Shown piece by piece: positions 46,732 to 55,588 of a stretch of DNA of 64,000 nucleotides. Origin of the DNA: Paenibacillus validus NBRC 15382 (GTDB lineage Bacteria > Bacillota > Bacilli > Paenibacillales > NBRC-103111); contig NZ_BIMH01000006.1 of assembly GCF_004000985.1 (NCBI RefSeq), positions 62,001 through 126,000 on the forward strand, read 5' to 3'. Made by a program: the position numbers and the translations under genes. How positions within the stretch are numbered: position 1 is the first letter of the stretch; every line of letters starts with the position of its first letter. Below the pieces are notes generated by a model, which saw only the letters and a program-made list of their open reading frames with translations, was not told where the DNA came from and did no database searches.

Positions 46732-46869
46732 GAGGCATGCCTTCCTTTCGTCTATCGTGACCGCGCCGCATTCCGGAAAAAAGGATGGCGGCCGAGTCGC
46801 TTATAGCCGATTGTACCATAAGTTGTCAATGATTGTTACCATACGAACGAAGCAGGGGGACGACGCGAT

Positions 46870-47175
46870 ATGAATGAAAGCGCCGCAGTCAAATGGAGTA
46901 AAACAAGACAAATGGGCAAGGCCAAATATGTGATGTTTCGAGGCGTCTTGTTGTGGGGCGTTTCCCTGACCGTGCTGTTCACGGCGATAGAATGGATGAC
47001 ACAGCATACGATGCTTACGTCTTGGCTGACCGTTCGCCTGATCGTATTCGGGATTATCGGATTTCTCATCGCCAATGTCCGCTGGGACGGTCAGGAACGA
47101 GCTTACTTGGCCCGGACGAACCACCAACAAGGCAAGCCCGGGACCAAGTCGCCGAACAAACCGAAGCGCAAATAA
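46870..47175 (+). CDS. Two-helix membrane protein
   Basis: The 101-residue protein has two hydrophobic helices (about 24-44 and 52-70) and a very basic, Pro/Lys-rich tail (KPGTKSPNKPKRK). Family unknown. ATG 46870 has GGGGGA about nine bases upstream. It is divergent from the TPR gene and ends before a shared terminator. Confidence 0.6.
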   Translation: MNESAAVKWSKTRQMGKAKYVMFRGVLLWGVSLTVLFTAIEWMTQHTMLTSWLTVRLIVFGIIGFLIANVRWDGQERAYLARTNHQQGKPGTKSPNKPKRK

Positions 47176-47193
47176 ACGCCATATAAAGCCCGG

Positions 47194-47232
47194 CAAAAAA
47201 AGGAGCACCCGTCGCCAAGACCGGTGCTCCTT
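47194..47232. terminator. Bidirectional terminator
   Basis: GGAGCACC/GGTGCTCC stem; the A-run before it gives seven T on the minus strand, serving the gene ending at 47242. Confidence 0.75.
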
Positions 47233-47241
47233 CCTGTTCGT

Positions 47242-47610
47242 TCACGCTTCGACTTTGAGCTTCTTCGCTTCTTCCAGCATGCGGCGTACATCTGCCCGTA
47301 CGGTGCCGAAGCTGAGCACCTGCTCCTTGAACGTTTCCCGGGCGCCCCAGTGCGTTTCGCCGTGCTTATCCTGAAACAGCGATTCGGTCACATCTACGTA
47401 AGCCGCATGCAGATCGTTATCATACCAATCGATATCGCTGTCAGCGTCCTTCTTCAACAGCATCACCATATCAAAATCGTTATCCTTCGAGTCTGAGAAA
47501 AGCGCCACATAGGTTGACTTTTCGCCTTCTACGGATACCTCCACATCGGCGCAAAGCCGATCGCTTCGCTCCAGCACGCGTTTGCATTCGGCATTCTTCA
47601 CGTCGTGCAA
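47242..47610 (-). CDS. Conserved hypothetical protein
   Basis: The 122-residue acidic soluble protein has a beta-rich first half (ECKRVLERSDRLCADVEVSVEGEKSTYVALFS) and a helical end (VRADVRRMLEEAKKLKVEA). Family not recognised. TTG 47610 is chosen because AAGGGAGG lies eight bases upstream; the open frame extends to 47646 without a site. The leader contains a terminator-like hairpin at 47685-47713. Confidence 0.55.
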   Translation of the reverse strand: MHDVKNAECKRVLERSDRLCADVEVSVEGEKSTYVALFSDSKDNDFDMVMLLKKDADSDIDWYDNDLHAAYVDVTESLFQDKHGETHWGARETFKEQVLSFGTVRADVRRMLEEAKKLKVEA

Positions 47611-47684
47611 CGGCCATACCTCCCTTATGAGAGCCTTCGTCCTCAACAGTGTCCCACTGCCGGCCGCCCCTTATGCACAGCAAA

Positions 47685-47713
47685 CAAAAAACCCGCAATC
47701 CGAGGATGGCGGG
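47685..47713 (-). terminator. Minus-strand intrinsic terminator in the leader of the 47610 gene
   Basis: CCCGC/GCGGG with inner pairing, followed on the minus strand by six T. It could end the transcript from 48220 or attenuate the 47610 gene. Confidence 0.65.
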
Positions 47714-47842
47714 CGTCAAAGGAATATATATTTTAAAAAGGGGGTCTTCCTTAGTATAGCCGGGTTACATTAACGACCTGTTATAAACAGATTACAGTTT
47801 CGTTACAAGGTATCATTACAAGGGCCGGAGACGGGCCTGTTC

Positions 47843-48220
47843 TTAATCCTCATCGTCGAAATCGACATATTCCTCCCGGGGCGGATCGCCGCCTATTTTC
47901 TTCTTCATCGCCAGCTGTGCAAAAAACAAGAGCACTTCGTTGTTGACAAAGGATACCCCTAAGCCGAAAATGCCGAACATGCGGGCGAAGTGCTGCTCCG
48001 TTCCCGGGAATACCGACGCCCACCACCAGACGGCTGAAGCGGTAATCGCTATATTGACGGCCGAGCCTGCCAGGAAGGACAGCAGGAGAAGGCCTGTTTT
48101 CCACATCAATAAAATGCCGACAAGCCCCGTCAACACGAAGCCGGCTCCTATCACTACCCAAAATATCGTATCGTACGTCAAGGGTCGTTCACGCTCCCAA
48201 ATCCGACTCATTCCAAACAT
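47843..48220 (-). CDS. Four-helix membrane protein
   Basis: The 125-residue protein has three to four hydrophobic helices (about 17-38, 43-72 and 80-105) and an acidic tail (EEYVDFDDED). No family is recognised. ATG 48220 follows a GGGAAGGCGAG site. It lies downstream of the ROK relic on the same strand. Confidence 0.55.
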   Translation of the reverse strand: MFGMSRIWERERPLTYDTIFWVVIGAGFVLTGLVGILLMWKTGLLLLSFLAGSAVNIAITASAVWWWASVFPGTEQHFARMFGIFGLGVSFVNNEVLLFFAQLAMKKKIGGDPPREEYVDFDDED

Positions 48221-48299
48221 CTCGCCTTCCCAAGGTTAACATGAAAGCGAAAGCGGGACAACCGTTTGCCGAATCTGTCTAAAAGTTGTCAAAAGCTTG

Positions 48300-48700
48300 C
48301 GGCAAGGCGGGGACGCCGCCAGTCGCTTCTCCCATCTACGTACATGCGCACGTCGTTGTTGACGAATACCGGCAGCCCGCCGAGCACCCGGCTCAAACGC
48401 GCCGCCAGCGGAAAGCCGCGCCAGCCGAGGTTGGCGGCAAAGACGCTCGTCCCCGTCACATGGTCAACGAAGCCCGGTACGCCGATGCCGATGCCGATGC
48501 CGATGCCGACGCCTTCAGGCGCCAAGCCGTCTCCTGCTGCAGGCGGACGATCGCTTCCGCCTGCACAGCACGACCCCATCCGCGCCCCCACGCTGCGCGT
48601 CCGTTGCGATTTTTACCAGGCTGACCGTGGCCCCCGTCTCGTTCGCAACGCCGATGACCATGTTCGTTCCACCAATACCGACACCTATGTAATGCTTCAC
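48300..48700 (-). pseudogene. Frameshifted, truncated ROK-family sugar kinase
   Basis: From GTG 48700, after a GGGAGAAG site, the first frame gives KHYIGVGIGGTNMVIGVANETG, the ATP-binding start of a ROK kinase. It then shifts near 48560 to a frame with EAIVRLQQETAWRL, and again near 48515 to GVGIG...VPGFVDHVTG, FAANLGWRGFPL and LPVFVNNDVRMYV. ROK order is kept, but two frameshifts and loss of the C-terminal two thirds mark it as dead. It contains a hexanucleotide repeat where the protein has VGIG repeats. Confidence 0.75.
48481..48513 (+). repeat. Hexanucleotide tandem repeat (GCCGAT)n
   Basis: Four GCCGAT units followed by GCCGAC GCC lie inside the ROK relic and encode the stretched GIGIG part on the minus strand. 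Confidence 0.85.
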
Positions 48701-48822
48701 CGGCTTCTCCCTCTGCTCTGATCTTGAAGTCTTCTTCTTCCGACCGGCGCTCCCTTCGCTCGGTTTTATCAAATTTCAGTTCATTTTATTGATGTTTTCA
48801 ATCCAATACTTCAATCTCTTTC

Positions 48823-50061
48823 TCAATTGCGTATAACCGCTTTATCTTGATCCTTCAGACCCTGCTGACCGGATACGACCACCTGCTCGCCTTCCTTCAA
48901 GCCGCTCAACACCTCGCGGCCGTTATCCGAACTGCGCCCGAGCGTAACGCTCCGCTTCTCGACATGATCGCCGACCAACACGAACACGTAGTTGTCGACG
49001 CCTTCCTTCACTATGCCTGCGGACGGGACCGTGAGCGCTTGCCGGTTCCCGTCGTCGCCAAGCTGCAGCTTCACGCGCATCCCCGGCTTCAGCTTGCGGT
49101 CGGGATTCGGAGCGCTCAGCTCCAGCACGTACGTCTTGCTAGACGGACTCATGACATCGGCCAAGTAGGTTACGGTGCCGGTGAAGCTGTCGGCCGAGCC
49201 TTGAAGCGTGAACGTCACTTCCTTCCGGCCGGCTAATTGCTTGACCGCTTGATCGGTCACGTCGGCATGGATCTTGATCGGGTCCAGCTGCTGCACCACA
49301 CCGGCGGCAAACCCTTGCGGCACCGTCATTCCCGGCTCGGGCGTCAATTCGGTCAATATGCCGCCGATCGGCGCCTTCACTTCCACATCGGCTAACGTAT
49401 CCTCGATATCTTTCATCGACAGCTCAGCGCTCTGGAGTTGAATCCGCAGCGGCGCAAGCGGGTCGGTCGATTCGAGCCCCGCAAGCTGCTTCTGCGCCGT
49501 ATCGAGGTCAAGTCGGGCCGCCTTCCATTGCGTCTCGATTTTGTCGACCTGCGCCTTCGTCGCCGTTCCCGCGTCGTAATCGTTCCTCACACTGTTGTAC
49601 GACTTCTCGATATCGGCAATTTGCAGGCTCAGCTTCTCGACCGTATTGCGCAGCACCTGCTTGTTCGTCGATAACTCGGCTGCGTTCTTATCGAGCTGCG
49701 CTTGTAAATTTTCGCCGGATAGCCTCGTCTTCTCCAGATTGCGCTCCATATCGGAGGCATCGAGTCTGAACAACACGTCTCCGCGGTTGACGTTATCGCC
49801 TTTCTTCTTCAATACCTCGACGACGTCCCCGCCTAGCTTGGAGATGATGTTGAGCTGCGAGGATGCGACGATGTCGGCCTCCTGCTCCAGCTTGCCGTCG
49901 ATCTCAGCCGTCGCCGCCCGCGCTACCGTGACGATCTTCGCTCCGTCCGATCCGGCGGAAGCGTTCGAGCAGCCCGCTGCGGCAGCTCCGGTCAGCAAGA
50001 CCATGAGTACCGCCAGCATAGCTCGCGACGCGGCTTGTTTATGATTCGTTGATTGTGCCAT
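48823..50061 (-). CDS. AcrA/HlyD-family efflux adaptor lipoprotein
   Basis: The 412-residue protein has a signal peptide and lipobox AAGC (Cys about 31). A biotinyl-lipoyl hairpin with a long coiled coil (about 95-215; NLEKTRLSGENLQAQLDKNAAEL) follows, then beta-barrel and membrane-proximal domains (about 235-410). This is the RND/ABC adaptor layout. It is the last gene of the MarR-controlled efflux operon, 51 bases after the EmrB-like pump. No RND pump or MacB ABC gene is adjacent, so its partner is unsure. Confidence 0.85.
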   Translation of the reverse strand: MAQSTNHKQAASRAMLAVLMVLLTGAAAAGCSNASAGSDGAKIVTVARAATAEIDGKLEQEADIVASSQLNIISKLGGDVVEVLKKKGDNVNRGDVLFRLDASDMERNLEKTRLSGENLQAQLDKNAAELSTNKQVLRNTVEKLSLQIADIEKSYNSVRNDYDAGTATKAQVDKIETQWKAARLDLDTAQKQLAGLESTDPLAPLRIQLQSAELSMKDIEDTLADVEVKAPIGGILTELTPEPGMTVPQGFAAGVVQQLDPIKIHADVTDQAVKQLAGRKEVTFTLQGSADSFTGTVTYLADVMSPSSKTYVLELSAPNPDRKLKPGMRVKLQLGDDGNRQALTVPSAGIVKEGVDNYVFVLVGDHVEKRSVTLGRSSDNGREVLSGLKEGEQVVVSGQQGLKDQDKAVIRN

Positions 50062-50112
50062 CTCCAGATTCGCTCCTTTGCTTCGCCTGTTCCGTTCCTG
50101 TCGGCCTTCCCG

Positions 50113-51702
50113 TTATTCGCCCATCATCGGCATGCCGGGTTCGCCTTTGCGCTTCTTTTCCTTGATCAACAGCGACAGCGCCAGCGCCACCAGCGATAGA
50201 GCCGCCGTTAAAATAAACACGTCGTCCAGCGCCGTGATCGTCGCTTCGATTTGCACCTGCCCGGCCACGTAGCTGAGCGCGCTGGCCCTGGCCTGCGACG
50301 CCGATTGCCCGAGCGCCACGAACGAGTTCTGCAGCCGGTTGATTTGATCCGTCACCGAAGTAGAGAACATATTAAGCTGCTCCGCATAGCTCGCGCTGTG
50401 GAAATTCCGGCGGTCCGTGAACAGCATCGACAACCAGGCGATGCCGAACGCACCGCTGACCTGACGGATCGTATTGGACAGCGCGGTTCCTTGCCCGACT
50501 TTGTCCATCGGCACCGTGCTCATCCCCGCCGTTTGCATCGGCATCATCATCAAGCCCATTCCGGCGGCCCGCAGGCACATCCAGAAGACGATCGTGCCGT
50601 GCGACGTTTCCATGCTGAGCTGCGAGGTCAAATACAACGCATAAGCCGTGATCAGCATGCCGATAACCGCAATCGCTTTGGCCCCGATTTTATCGTATAA
50701 CGCTCCCGCTATCGGCATCATGAACCCCGACATGAGCGCCTGCGGCAGCAGCAGCAAGCCGGTTTGGACGGCAGATAGGCCGGAGACGCTTTGCAGGAAA
50801 ATCGGCAGCAAAAATAACACGCCCATCATGATGACGGTGACGAGGCTCGAGATCGACACGGTGAGCGTGAACGTCCAGTTTTTCATCAAGCTCAAGTCAA
50901 GCAGCGGGTCCTTCACATGGAGTTCAATCGTGATGAATGCGATCAAGGAGACAAGGCCTGTCAAGACGAAGGCGAGCACCTCGTGATCCGTCCAGCCTTT
51001 CTCTGACACGAGCCCGACCCCGTAGAGCAGCGAAGCGAGTCCGAGGCTGGAGGTCAGAAAGCCGGCAAGGTCGAAACGCCGTTTCACTTCCGATTTGAAC
51101 TCCCTTAAGAAAGCTGCCGATAAAAATAAGTCCAAAATGCCAATCGGCACATTGATCGTAAAAATGAGCCGCCAATCCAAATATTCGACGATGTAACCGG
51201 ACAACGTCGGACCGGTAGCCGGAGCGAACATAATCGCGATCCCGAACATGCCCATCGCGATACCGCGGCGCTCCACCGGAATCATACGTAAAATCATCGC
51301 CATGCTGATCGGCATCATCGCGCCGCCGCCAACGGCTTGCACGATCCGGAATACGATCATCGCGTTGTTGCTCCAGGCGATGCCGCAAAGCCCCGAACCG
51401 ATGGTAAAAATAGCGAGCGAAATCACGTACATTTTCTTATAGCCGAAACGATCGCCCAAAAACCCGGTTGCCGGTACCAAAGCCCCGCTCACCAACGCAT
51501 AGGCGGTAACCACCCACTCGATTTGCGACTGGTTCACGCCGAAGACGGACATCATCTTCGGAATGGCGACGTTGACGATACTTGTATCGAGGATGGCCAT
51601 AAACACCCCGAGAATTAGCGCCACCATCGCGAATCCAGGTAATTTGGCGGCGGCTTGGGGCGCCTTATCCCCTTTATTCTCCTGTTCATTCTGAGCGCTC
51701 AT
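50113..51702 (-). CDS. DHA2-family (EmrB/QacA) multidrug MFS transporter
   Basis: The 529-residue proton antiporter has 14 predicted helices. DHA2 signatures are LDTSIVNVAIPKMM (about 38-51, motif D1), GFLGDRFGYKKMY (motif A), and RIVQAVGGGAMMPISMAMI. The long loop before the last helix carries helical residues around LNMFSTSVTDQINRL. It exports drugs or lipophilic toxins. The ATG at 51702 lies 35 bases after the EmrA-like gene. Confidence 0.93.
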   Translation of the reverse strand: MSAQNEQENKGDKAPQAAAKLPGFAMVALILGVFMAILDTSIVNVAIPKMMSVFGVNQSQIEWVVTAYALVSGALVPATGFLGDRFGYKKMYVISLAIFTIGSGLCGIAWSNNAMIVFRIVQAVGGGAMMPISMAMILRMIPVERRGIAMGMFGIAIMFAPATGPTLSGYIVEYLDWRLIFTINVPIGILDLFLSAAFLREFKSEVKRRFDLAGFLTSSLGLASLLYGVGLVSEKGWTDHEVLAFVLTGLVSLIAFITIELHVKDPLLDLSLMKNWTFTLTVSISSLVTVIMMGVLFLLPIFLQSVSGLSAVQTGLLLLPQALMSGFMMPIAGALYDKIGAKAIAVIGMLITAYALYLTSQLSMETSHGTIVFWMCLRAAGMGLMMMPMQTAGMSTVPMDKVGQGTALSNTIRQVSGAFGIAWLSMLFTDRRNFHSASYAEQLNMFSTSVTDQINRLQNSFVALGQSASQARASALSYVAGQVQIEATITALDDVFILTAALSLVALALSLLIKEKKRKGEPGMPMMGE

Positions 51703-51737
51703 CGTCTGCTTCCCCCTTACCGCTCACGTGTCTGTTG

Positions 51738-52391
51738 CTATTTCTCGATTTTCACCGTCGCGTTCAAACCGGGAATAAGCCGCTTGCCTTGATAATCGTC
51801 GATGCTGATTTTAACCGGAATGCGTTGAATGACTTTCGTATAATTGCCTGATGTATTCGAGGACGGCAGCAGCGAGAAGGAGGAGTTCGTCCCCAGCCCG
51901 ATTTTCTCTACGCGCCCGGTGAAGGTTACATCCTTGAACGCATCGATCGTAAAGGTTACCCGATTGCCGACCTGCACTTCCGTAATCTCGGTTTCCTGCA
52001 GATTGGCCGTGATGTACAAGCGGTTCAAATCCGCACTCATCGCCAGCGTTGCGCCAGGGGCCACCGTTTGGTTCTGGACGGCGTTCGATTGAATGAGCGT
52101 CCCTTGCTCGGAAGCGACGATTTCCGTTGTAGTGGCCGGTGAATTTCCGCGCGACGGGGACGTTTCCACGATCCCGAGCACGTCGCCCTTAGCGAACGCC
52201 TCGCCCTCCTGATAACGCCACTCCAGCAATTTGCCCGCAGACAGTGAACCGATCGCCCGCAGATCGCCCTGTACCTTCGCATCTTCCGTGCTTATGTATT
52301 TGCTCGATTCCCGGTAATAGTAATAACCGCCAGCACCGCCGCCGATGAGCAGCACGGCCAACACGGTAAGAAGCACCGCTTTTTTCTTCAT
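51738..52391 (-). CDS. EmrA/HlyD-like membrane fusion protein
   Basis: The 217-residue protein has an N-terminal membrane anchor (about 5-24), STEDAKVQGDLRAIGSLSAGKL (typical of EmrA: TDNAYVxG), a very short hairpin and a beta-barrel with RLYITANLQETEITEVQVG and VPVKISID-like end. It lacks the long coiled coil of Gram-negative EmrA, as expected for a cell with one membrane. It is second in the operon after the MarR gene. Confidence 0.88.
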   Translation of the reverse strand: MKKKAVLLTVLAVLLIGGGAGGYYYYRESSKYISTEDAKVQGDLRAIGSLSAGKLLEWRYQEGEAFAKGDVLGIVETSPSRGNSPATTTEIVASEQGTLIQSNAVQNQTVAPGATLAMSADLNRLYITANLQETEITEVQVGNRVTFTIDAFKDVTFTGRVEKIGLGTNSSFSLLPSSNTSGNYTKVIQRIPVKISIDDYQGKRLIPGLNATVKIEK

Positions 52392-52413
52392 CTTGTCGAG
52401 CTCCCTTCAACCC

Positions 52414-52854
52414 TTATCGCATATCTTGTCGCGTATCTTGTAATGAAGATGTCATTTTATGAAGAAGATACATGAACTGCTCTTGTTCCTCCTCCGGCAA
52501 GCTGCTGAGCAACTGTGTCAGCAATTGCCGTTTACATTGCCAAACTTTCTCGACCTGCCGTTCCGCCATCTCCGTCAGTTCCAGCCAGACGACCCTGCGG
52601 TCGGCTTCGTCACGGGTTCGACCGATATGACCGGTCTGCTCGAGCCGATTCACAGCCAGCGTCGTCGCGCTCGCCGAAATCTGCAAATCGTCTGCCAGCT
52701 CGTTCACCGCGGCACGCCGCTTACGGTACAAAGTTTGCAGCAGAACGACCTGCTGTCTGGACAGTTCGGGCGGGACCGCCCACTTCCGGGTTTGCCGGAG
52801 TACGACATGCAGAAGCTCCTCGAATTGTTTGATGCGATGATCCGCTTCAGCCAA
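52414..52854 (-). CDS. MarR-family repressor of the efflux operon
   Basis: The 146-residue winged-helix protein includes LSRQQVVLLQTLYRKRRAAVNELADDLQISASATTLAVNRLEQTGHIGRTRDEADRRVVWLELT, with the DxRxxxL/V wing. TTG 52854 is preferred because GAGGAGGG lies six to seven bases upstream; the frame is open to 52944 without a site. It is the first gene of the efflux operon and probably represses it until a drug binds. A palindrome in its promoter region is a likely operator. Confidence 0.9.
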   Translation of the reverse strand: MAEADHRIKQFEELLHVVLRQTRKWAVPPELSRQQVVLLQTLYRKRRAAVNELADDLQISASATTLAVNRLEQTGHIGRTRDEADRRVVWLELTEMAERQVEKVWQCKRQLLTQLLSSLPEEEQEQFMYLLHKMTSSLQDTRQDMR

Positions 52855-52896
52855 ACAGTTCCCTCCTCTAAAATATTTAGGATAAAATAGTTTATT

Positions 52897-52908
52897 AATG
52901 AAATCATT
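52897..52908. promoter_or_regulatory. MarR-type palindrome upstream of the efflux operon
   Basis: AATGA-AA-TCATT lies 43 bases upstream of the marR start, within an AT-rich promoter-like stretch (52870-52920). Confidence 0.5.
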
Positions 52909-53059
52909 TAGCTGTAAAATATCATAGGAAATTTGTACCGTCAATTAAAATATTCATGATCGGCAGCAACTTTTTTGAAACCTGCCGCCAGTTCTTACGT
53001 ATTATCCTGCAGCGGGCTTTTTTACCCGTTGATTTCTTATGTTTATACAGGGGGTTCCC

Positions 53060-53491
53060 ATGCCAAACCGTCAAGATTTGTACGAACTGGAAGTAACGTT
53101 TCGCCAATTAATGCGCAGAATTCGAGGAAGCTGGAACCGCTTTGAAATTCAAGGGGTCTCCGCTTCACAAGGCATCATACTAGAAAAATTGGAGAACGAA
53201 GGACCGTTGAAGGTTTCGCAAATCGCTGACGCGCTTTGGATTACGGCAGGCGCCGTCACCTCGTTGTCGGACAAGCTCATCTCCGGCGGTTTCGCCAAAC
53301 GGACCCGTTCGGAGGAAGACCGCCGCGTCGTCTATCTGGAAATAACGGAGCAAGGGCGGACGATTACCGAATCGCTGAAGAAGCACCGCAAGCAAGTGGT
53401 GGAAGGTTACTTCGGCAAGCTATCGGATGAGGACGTGAAGTATTTGACGCGAATTTTCAAGAACATACTAAGCGACACGGAAACGTTATAG
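53060..53491 (+). CDS. Second MarR-family regulator
   Basis: The 143-residue protein has ASQGIILEKLENEGPLKVSQIADALWITAGAVTSLSDKLISGGFAKRTRSEEDRRVVYLEIT, a complete MarR winged helix. It is divergent from the MarR gene of the efflux operon, so it may share control of that promoter region. ATG 53060 has GGGGG five bases upstream; an ATG at 53039 has none. The ligand is unknown. Confidence 0.88.
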   Translation: MPNRQDLYELEVTFRQLMRRIRGSWNRFEIQGVSASQGIILEKLENEGPLKVSQIADALWITAGAVTSLSDKLISGGFAKRTRSEEDRRVVYLEITEQGRTITESLKKHRKQVVEGYFGKLSDEDVKYLTRIFKNILSDTETL

Positions 53492-53615
53492 AGCGTCTCG
53501 AAGCCGGGGTGAAACCGCTCGATAAAGCGCTTAAATTTAGCGTCCTTCCTTATCATCTTTTGTGTGATGCGTTCATAGAATGATAGCATCCGGGAAAGGG
53601 AAGGAGCTGCTTGCA

Positions 53616-53792
53616 ATGGCCCAGCTTATCGAATTTTTGATGTGGCTCATGTTGTTCGCCTCCATTACGCTCGCGTTTGCGATGATGCTGCTTGAATTCA
53701 TTCTGCGCGATACGACGGAATACGATATGGAATTTCTTTGGAACCATCAATATACGCTGCAAGATTTACATCTCGACCGCAAGGATTCATAG
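53616..53792 (+). CDS. 58-residue single-helix membrane protein
   Basis: ATG 53616 has GGAAGGAG about eight bases upstream. The product has an N-terminal hydrophobic helix (about 5-28) and a charged tail (EYDMEFLWNHQYTLQDLHLDRKDS). No family is recognised. It is followed by a strong terminator. Confidence 0.5.
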   Translation: MAQLIEFLMWLMLFASITLAFAMMLLEFILRDTTEYDMEFLWNHQYTLQDLHLDRKDS

Positions 53793-53867
53793 GATAGCGG
53801 AACGTTGGCGCCCGATTTCGTTCGGCCGTTCTTGTTCTGCGCTCGCCGGTCGGCAAAACCGCACAAT

Positions 53868-53908
53868 AAAAAGCCCGGAGTACGCGCAGATGCGCGAATC
53901 CGGGCTTT
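53868..53908. terminator. Bidirectional terminator
   Basis: AAAGCCCGGA pairs with TCCGGGCTTT with an inner GCGC hairpin; the A-run gives T on the minus strand. Confidence 0.75.
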
Positions 53909-53913
53909 CCTGG

Positions 53914-54087
53914 TTATTGGGGTAACGCTGCGACGCGCGAGCCGGACGGTGCGTGCTCCGCGGACAGAAGCTTCCCGGTGCGGACAAGCACGTTCTGCAG
54001 CGCTTCGGAGACCTGGGCGTCGAACTGCGTGCCGCTGTGTCTGCGAAGTTCTTCGCCGCCGTCTCGACGGACAGCTTCGGCCGCAGC
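53914..54087 (-). pseudogene. C-terminal fragment of an HD-GYP protein
   Basis: The minus frame gives AAEAVRRDGGEELRRHSGTQFDAQVSEALQNVLVRTGKLL and stops at 53914. LRRxSGTQFDxxVxEAL is the typical C-terminal helix of HD-GYP phosphodiesterases. A TAA precedes it and no HD or GYP motif is found upstream, so only a relic of about 57 codons is left. Confidence 0.6.
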
Positions 54088-54123
54088 TTACACCCGCTTC
54101 CCTTATGGTGTCAACAACAAGAA

Positions 54124-54156
54124 ACCCTTTCAACCTGCGGCTCCGGTTGAAAGGGT
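54124..54156. terminator. Terminator of the MFS gene at 54207
   Basis: ACCCTTTCAACC pairs perfectly with GGTTGAAAGGGT around a nine-base loop; T-rich flank on the minus strand (TTCTTGTTG). Confidence 0.65.
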
Positions 54157-54206
54157 ATTTCGCTGTGTCCATTCCGTTACACGGGTAAAATTCAAGTCCC
54201 GGCCGC

Positions 54207-55415
54207 TTACACGCGGGGACTCGAAACGTTCGCCGCCTTCGCACGGAACCGCATCCGGGATGCGCCGTACACCAGGGCCAGCAGCAGCACATAGAGCGTC
54301 ACGAGCACCCATAACGCAACCGATACGGACAGTTGGTCCATACACCACCCGGTCAGCAGCGGGATGAGCGCCCCGCCCACGCCGCCGGAGGCGATCAGTA
54401 TGCTGGTTATCCGTTCTTCCATGCCCGGGAAAAATCCATTCGCGTACACGAGCGCAACCGCAAACATGCCCGACATCAACAGCCCCAGCAGCAGCACCAG
54501 CGCATAGCTCGAGAACACCGTATCGGCCATGGCGAATAAGCTTAAGACGGCGGCCCCGCTGGCGCAGCTGACCAGCAGGTAACGGGCTTTTCCCCAGCGG
54601 CCGGCCAATTGGGCGGCGAACAGCCGTCCGACCGCCATCGCTCCCCAGAAGCAGGTGACGGAAAGCGCGCCGATCTCCGGCTTCACACCGACATTTTCAA
54701 TCATAATGGACGGCAGGAAATTCGCGACGCTCATCTCCGCGCCGACATATAAAGCAAAGATGACGATAAACAAAGTCAACAGCCCGATCAAACCGCCGGG
54801 AAGACCTTTGAACGAAGGCACGGCGCCTGCCTGCACGGCGTTCGACGCCGATTTCGCCATCACAGCAGACATTCGCCCGAGCGGCAGCACGGCCCATAAC
54901 ACGAAGACGAGCAGCGACAGCAGGCTTAAGGCGAGAAATGACCCCCGCCACCAGCCTGCGGCGATGAACAACGACACCAGCAGAGGCATGACCAGGGCGC
55001 CGACGCCGAAGAACACTTCGATGCGGGCCATGGCGACCGTCTTGCGCGATTCTTCGAAGTGCCCGATCACGACGGCGCCGATGATCGTCTCCACCATGCC
55101 GAATCCGAAGCCGGCGAGCGGAGCGATGGCGAGTACGATTCCCCATGGGGGCAGCGTAAAGAAGACCATTTCGCCCAAGGCCATGCAGAACAGGCTAACC
55201 AGCAGAGCGCCCCGCTTGCCCAGCTTCTGACTAAACCACGGACCGGCTAACACGCCGATTAAAAATCCGAAAAATTGCAGGGCGACGAGTTGTCCCCCCG
55301 CGCTGTAATCTTTCCCGTAATGGGCAAGCAGCTCGGGCATTAAAGCGCCGATAATGACATGCGCCAAGCCGATGAGCAAATACGATAAGCATCCTGTCCA
55401 AAAAAACGTTCTCAC
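54207..55415 (-). CDS. MFS transporter, fucose-permease-like
   Basis: The 402-residue protein has 12 helices. SYLLIGLAHVIIGALMPELLAHYG at the N-terminus and GFGFGMVETIIGAVVIGH in helix 4 are like FHS/FucP sugar permease and YfkF-type proteins rather than drug antiporters. Motif-A-like loop SQKLGKRGALL (about 62). The substrate is unknown. ATG 55415 has a weak site. It is a single gene. Confidence 0.82.
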   Translation of the reverse strand: MRTFFWTGCLSYLLIGLAHVIIGALMPELLAHYGKDYSAGGQLVALQFFGFLIGVLAGPWFSQKLGKRGALLVSLFCMALGEMVFFTLPPWGIVLAIAPLAGFGFGMVETIIGAVVIGHFEESRKTVAMARIEVFFGVGALVMPLLVSLFIAAGWWRGSFLALSLLSLLVFVLWAVLPLGRMSAVMAKSASNAVQAGAVPSFKGLPGGLIGLLTLFIVIFALYVGAEMSVANFLPSIMIENVGVKPEIGALSVTCFWGAMAVGRLFAAQLAGRWGKARYLLVSCASGAAVLSLFAMADTVFSSYALVLLLGLLMSGMFAVALVYANGFFPGMEERITSILIASGGVGGALIPLLTGWCMDQLSVSVALWVLVTLYVLLLALVYGASRMRFRAKAANVSSPRV

Positions 55416-55588
55416 TTTCCAGCCTCCGTCCCCGTTGCTCCTTCTACCCCCTGAATCTTCACTTTAACGGATCAAAGCATAGATTACAACAACGTTTGCG
55501 GAGTTTATGAAGAATAAAGGACCGGCCCTCCCGCCATCCTAAAAAGGCAGCACCTTGCTTCTATATCCGAGAAGGGACGTGAAAGAAG

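Noticed and set aside
48481-48513. GCCGAT repeat as a CRISPR-like or regulatory array
   Set aside because: It is a simple in-frame coding repeat inside a ROK pseudogene with no spacers.
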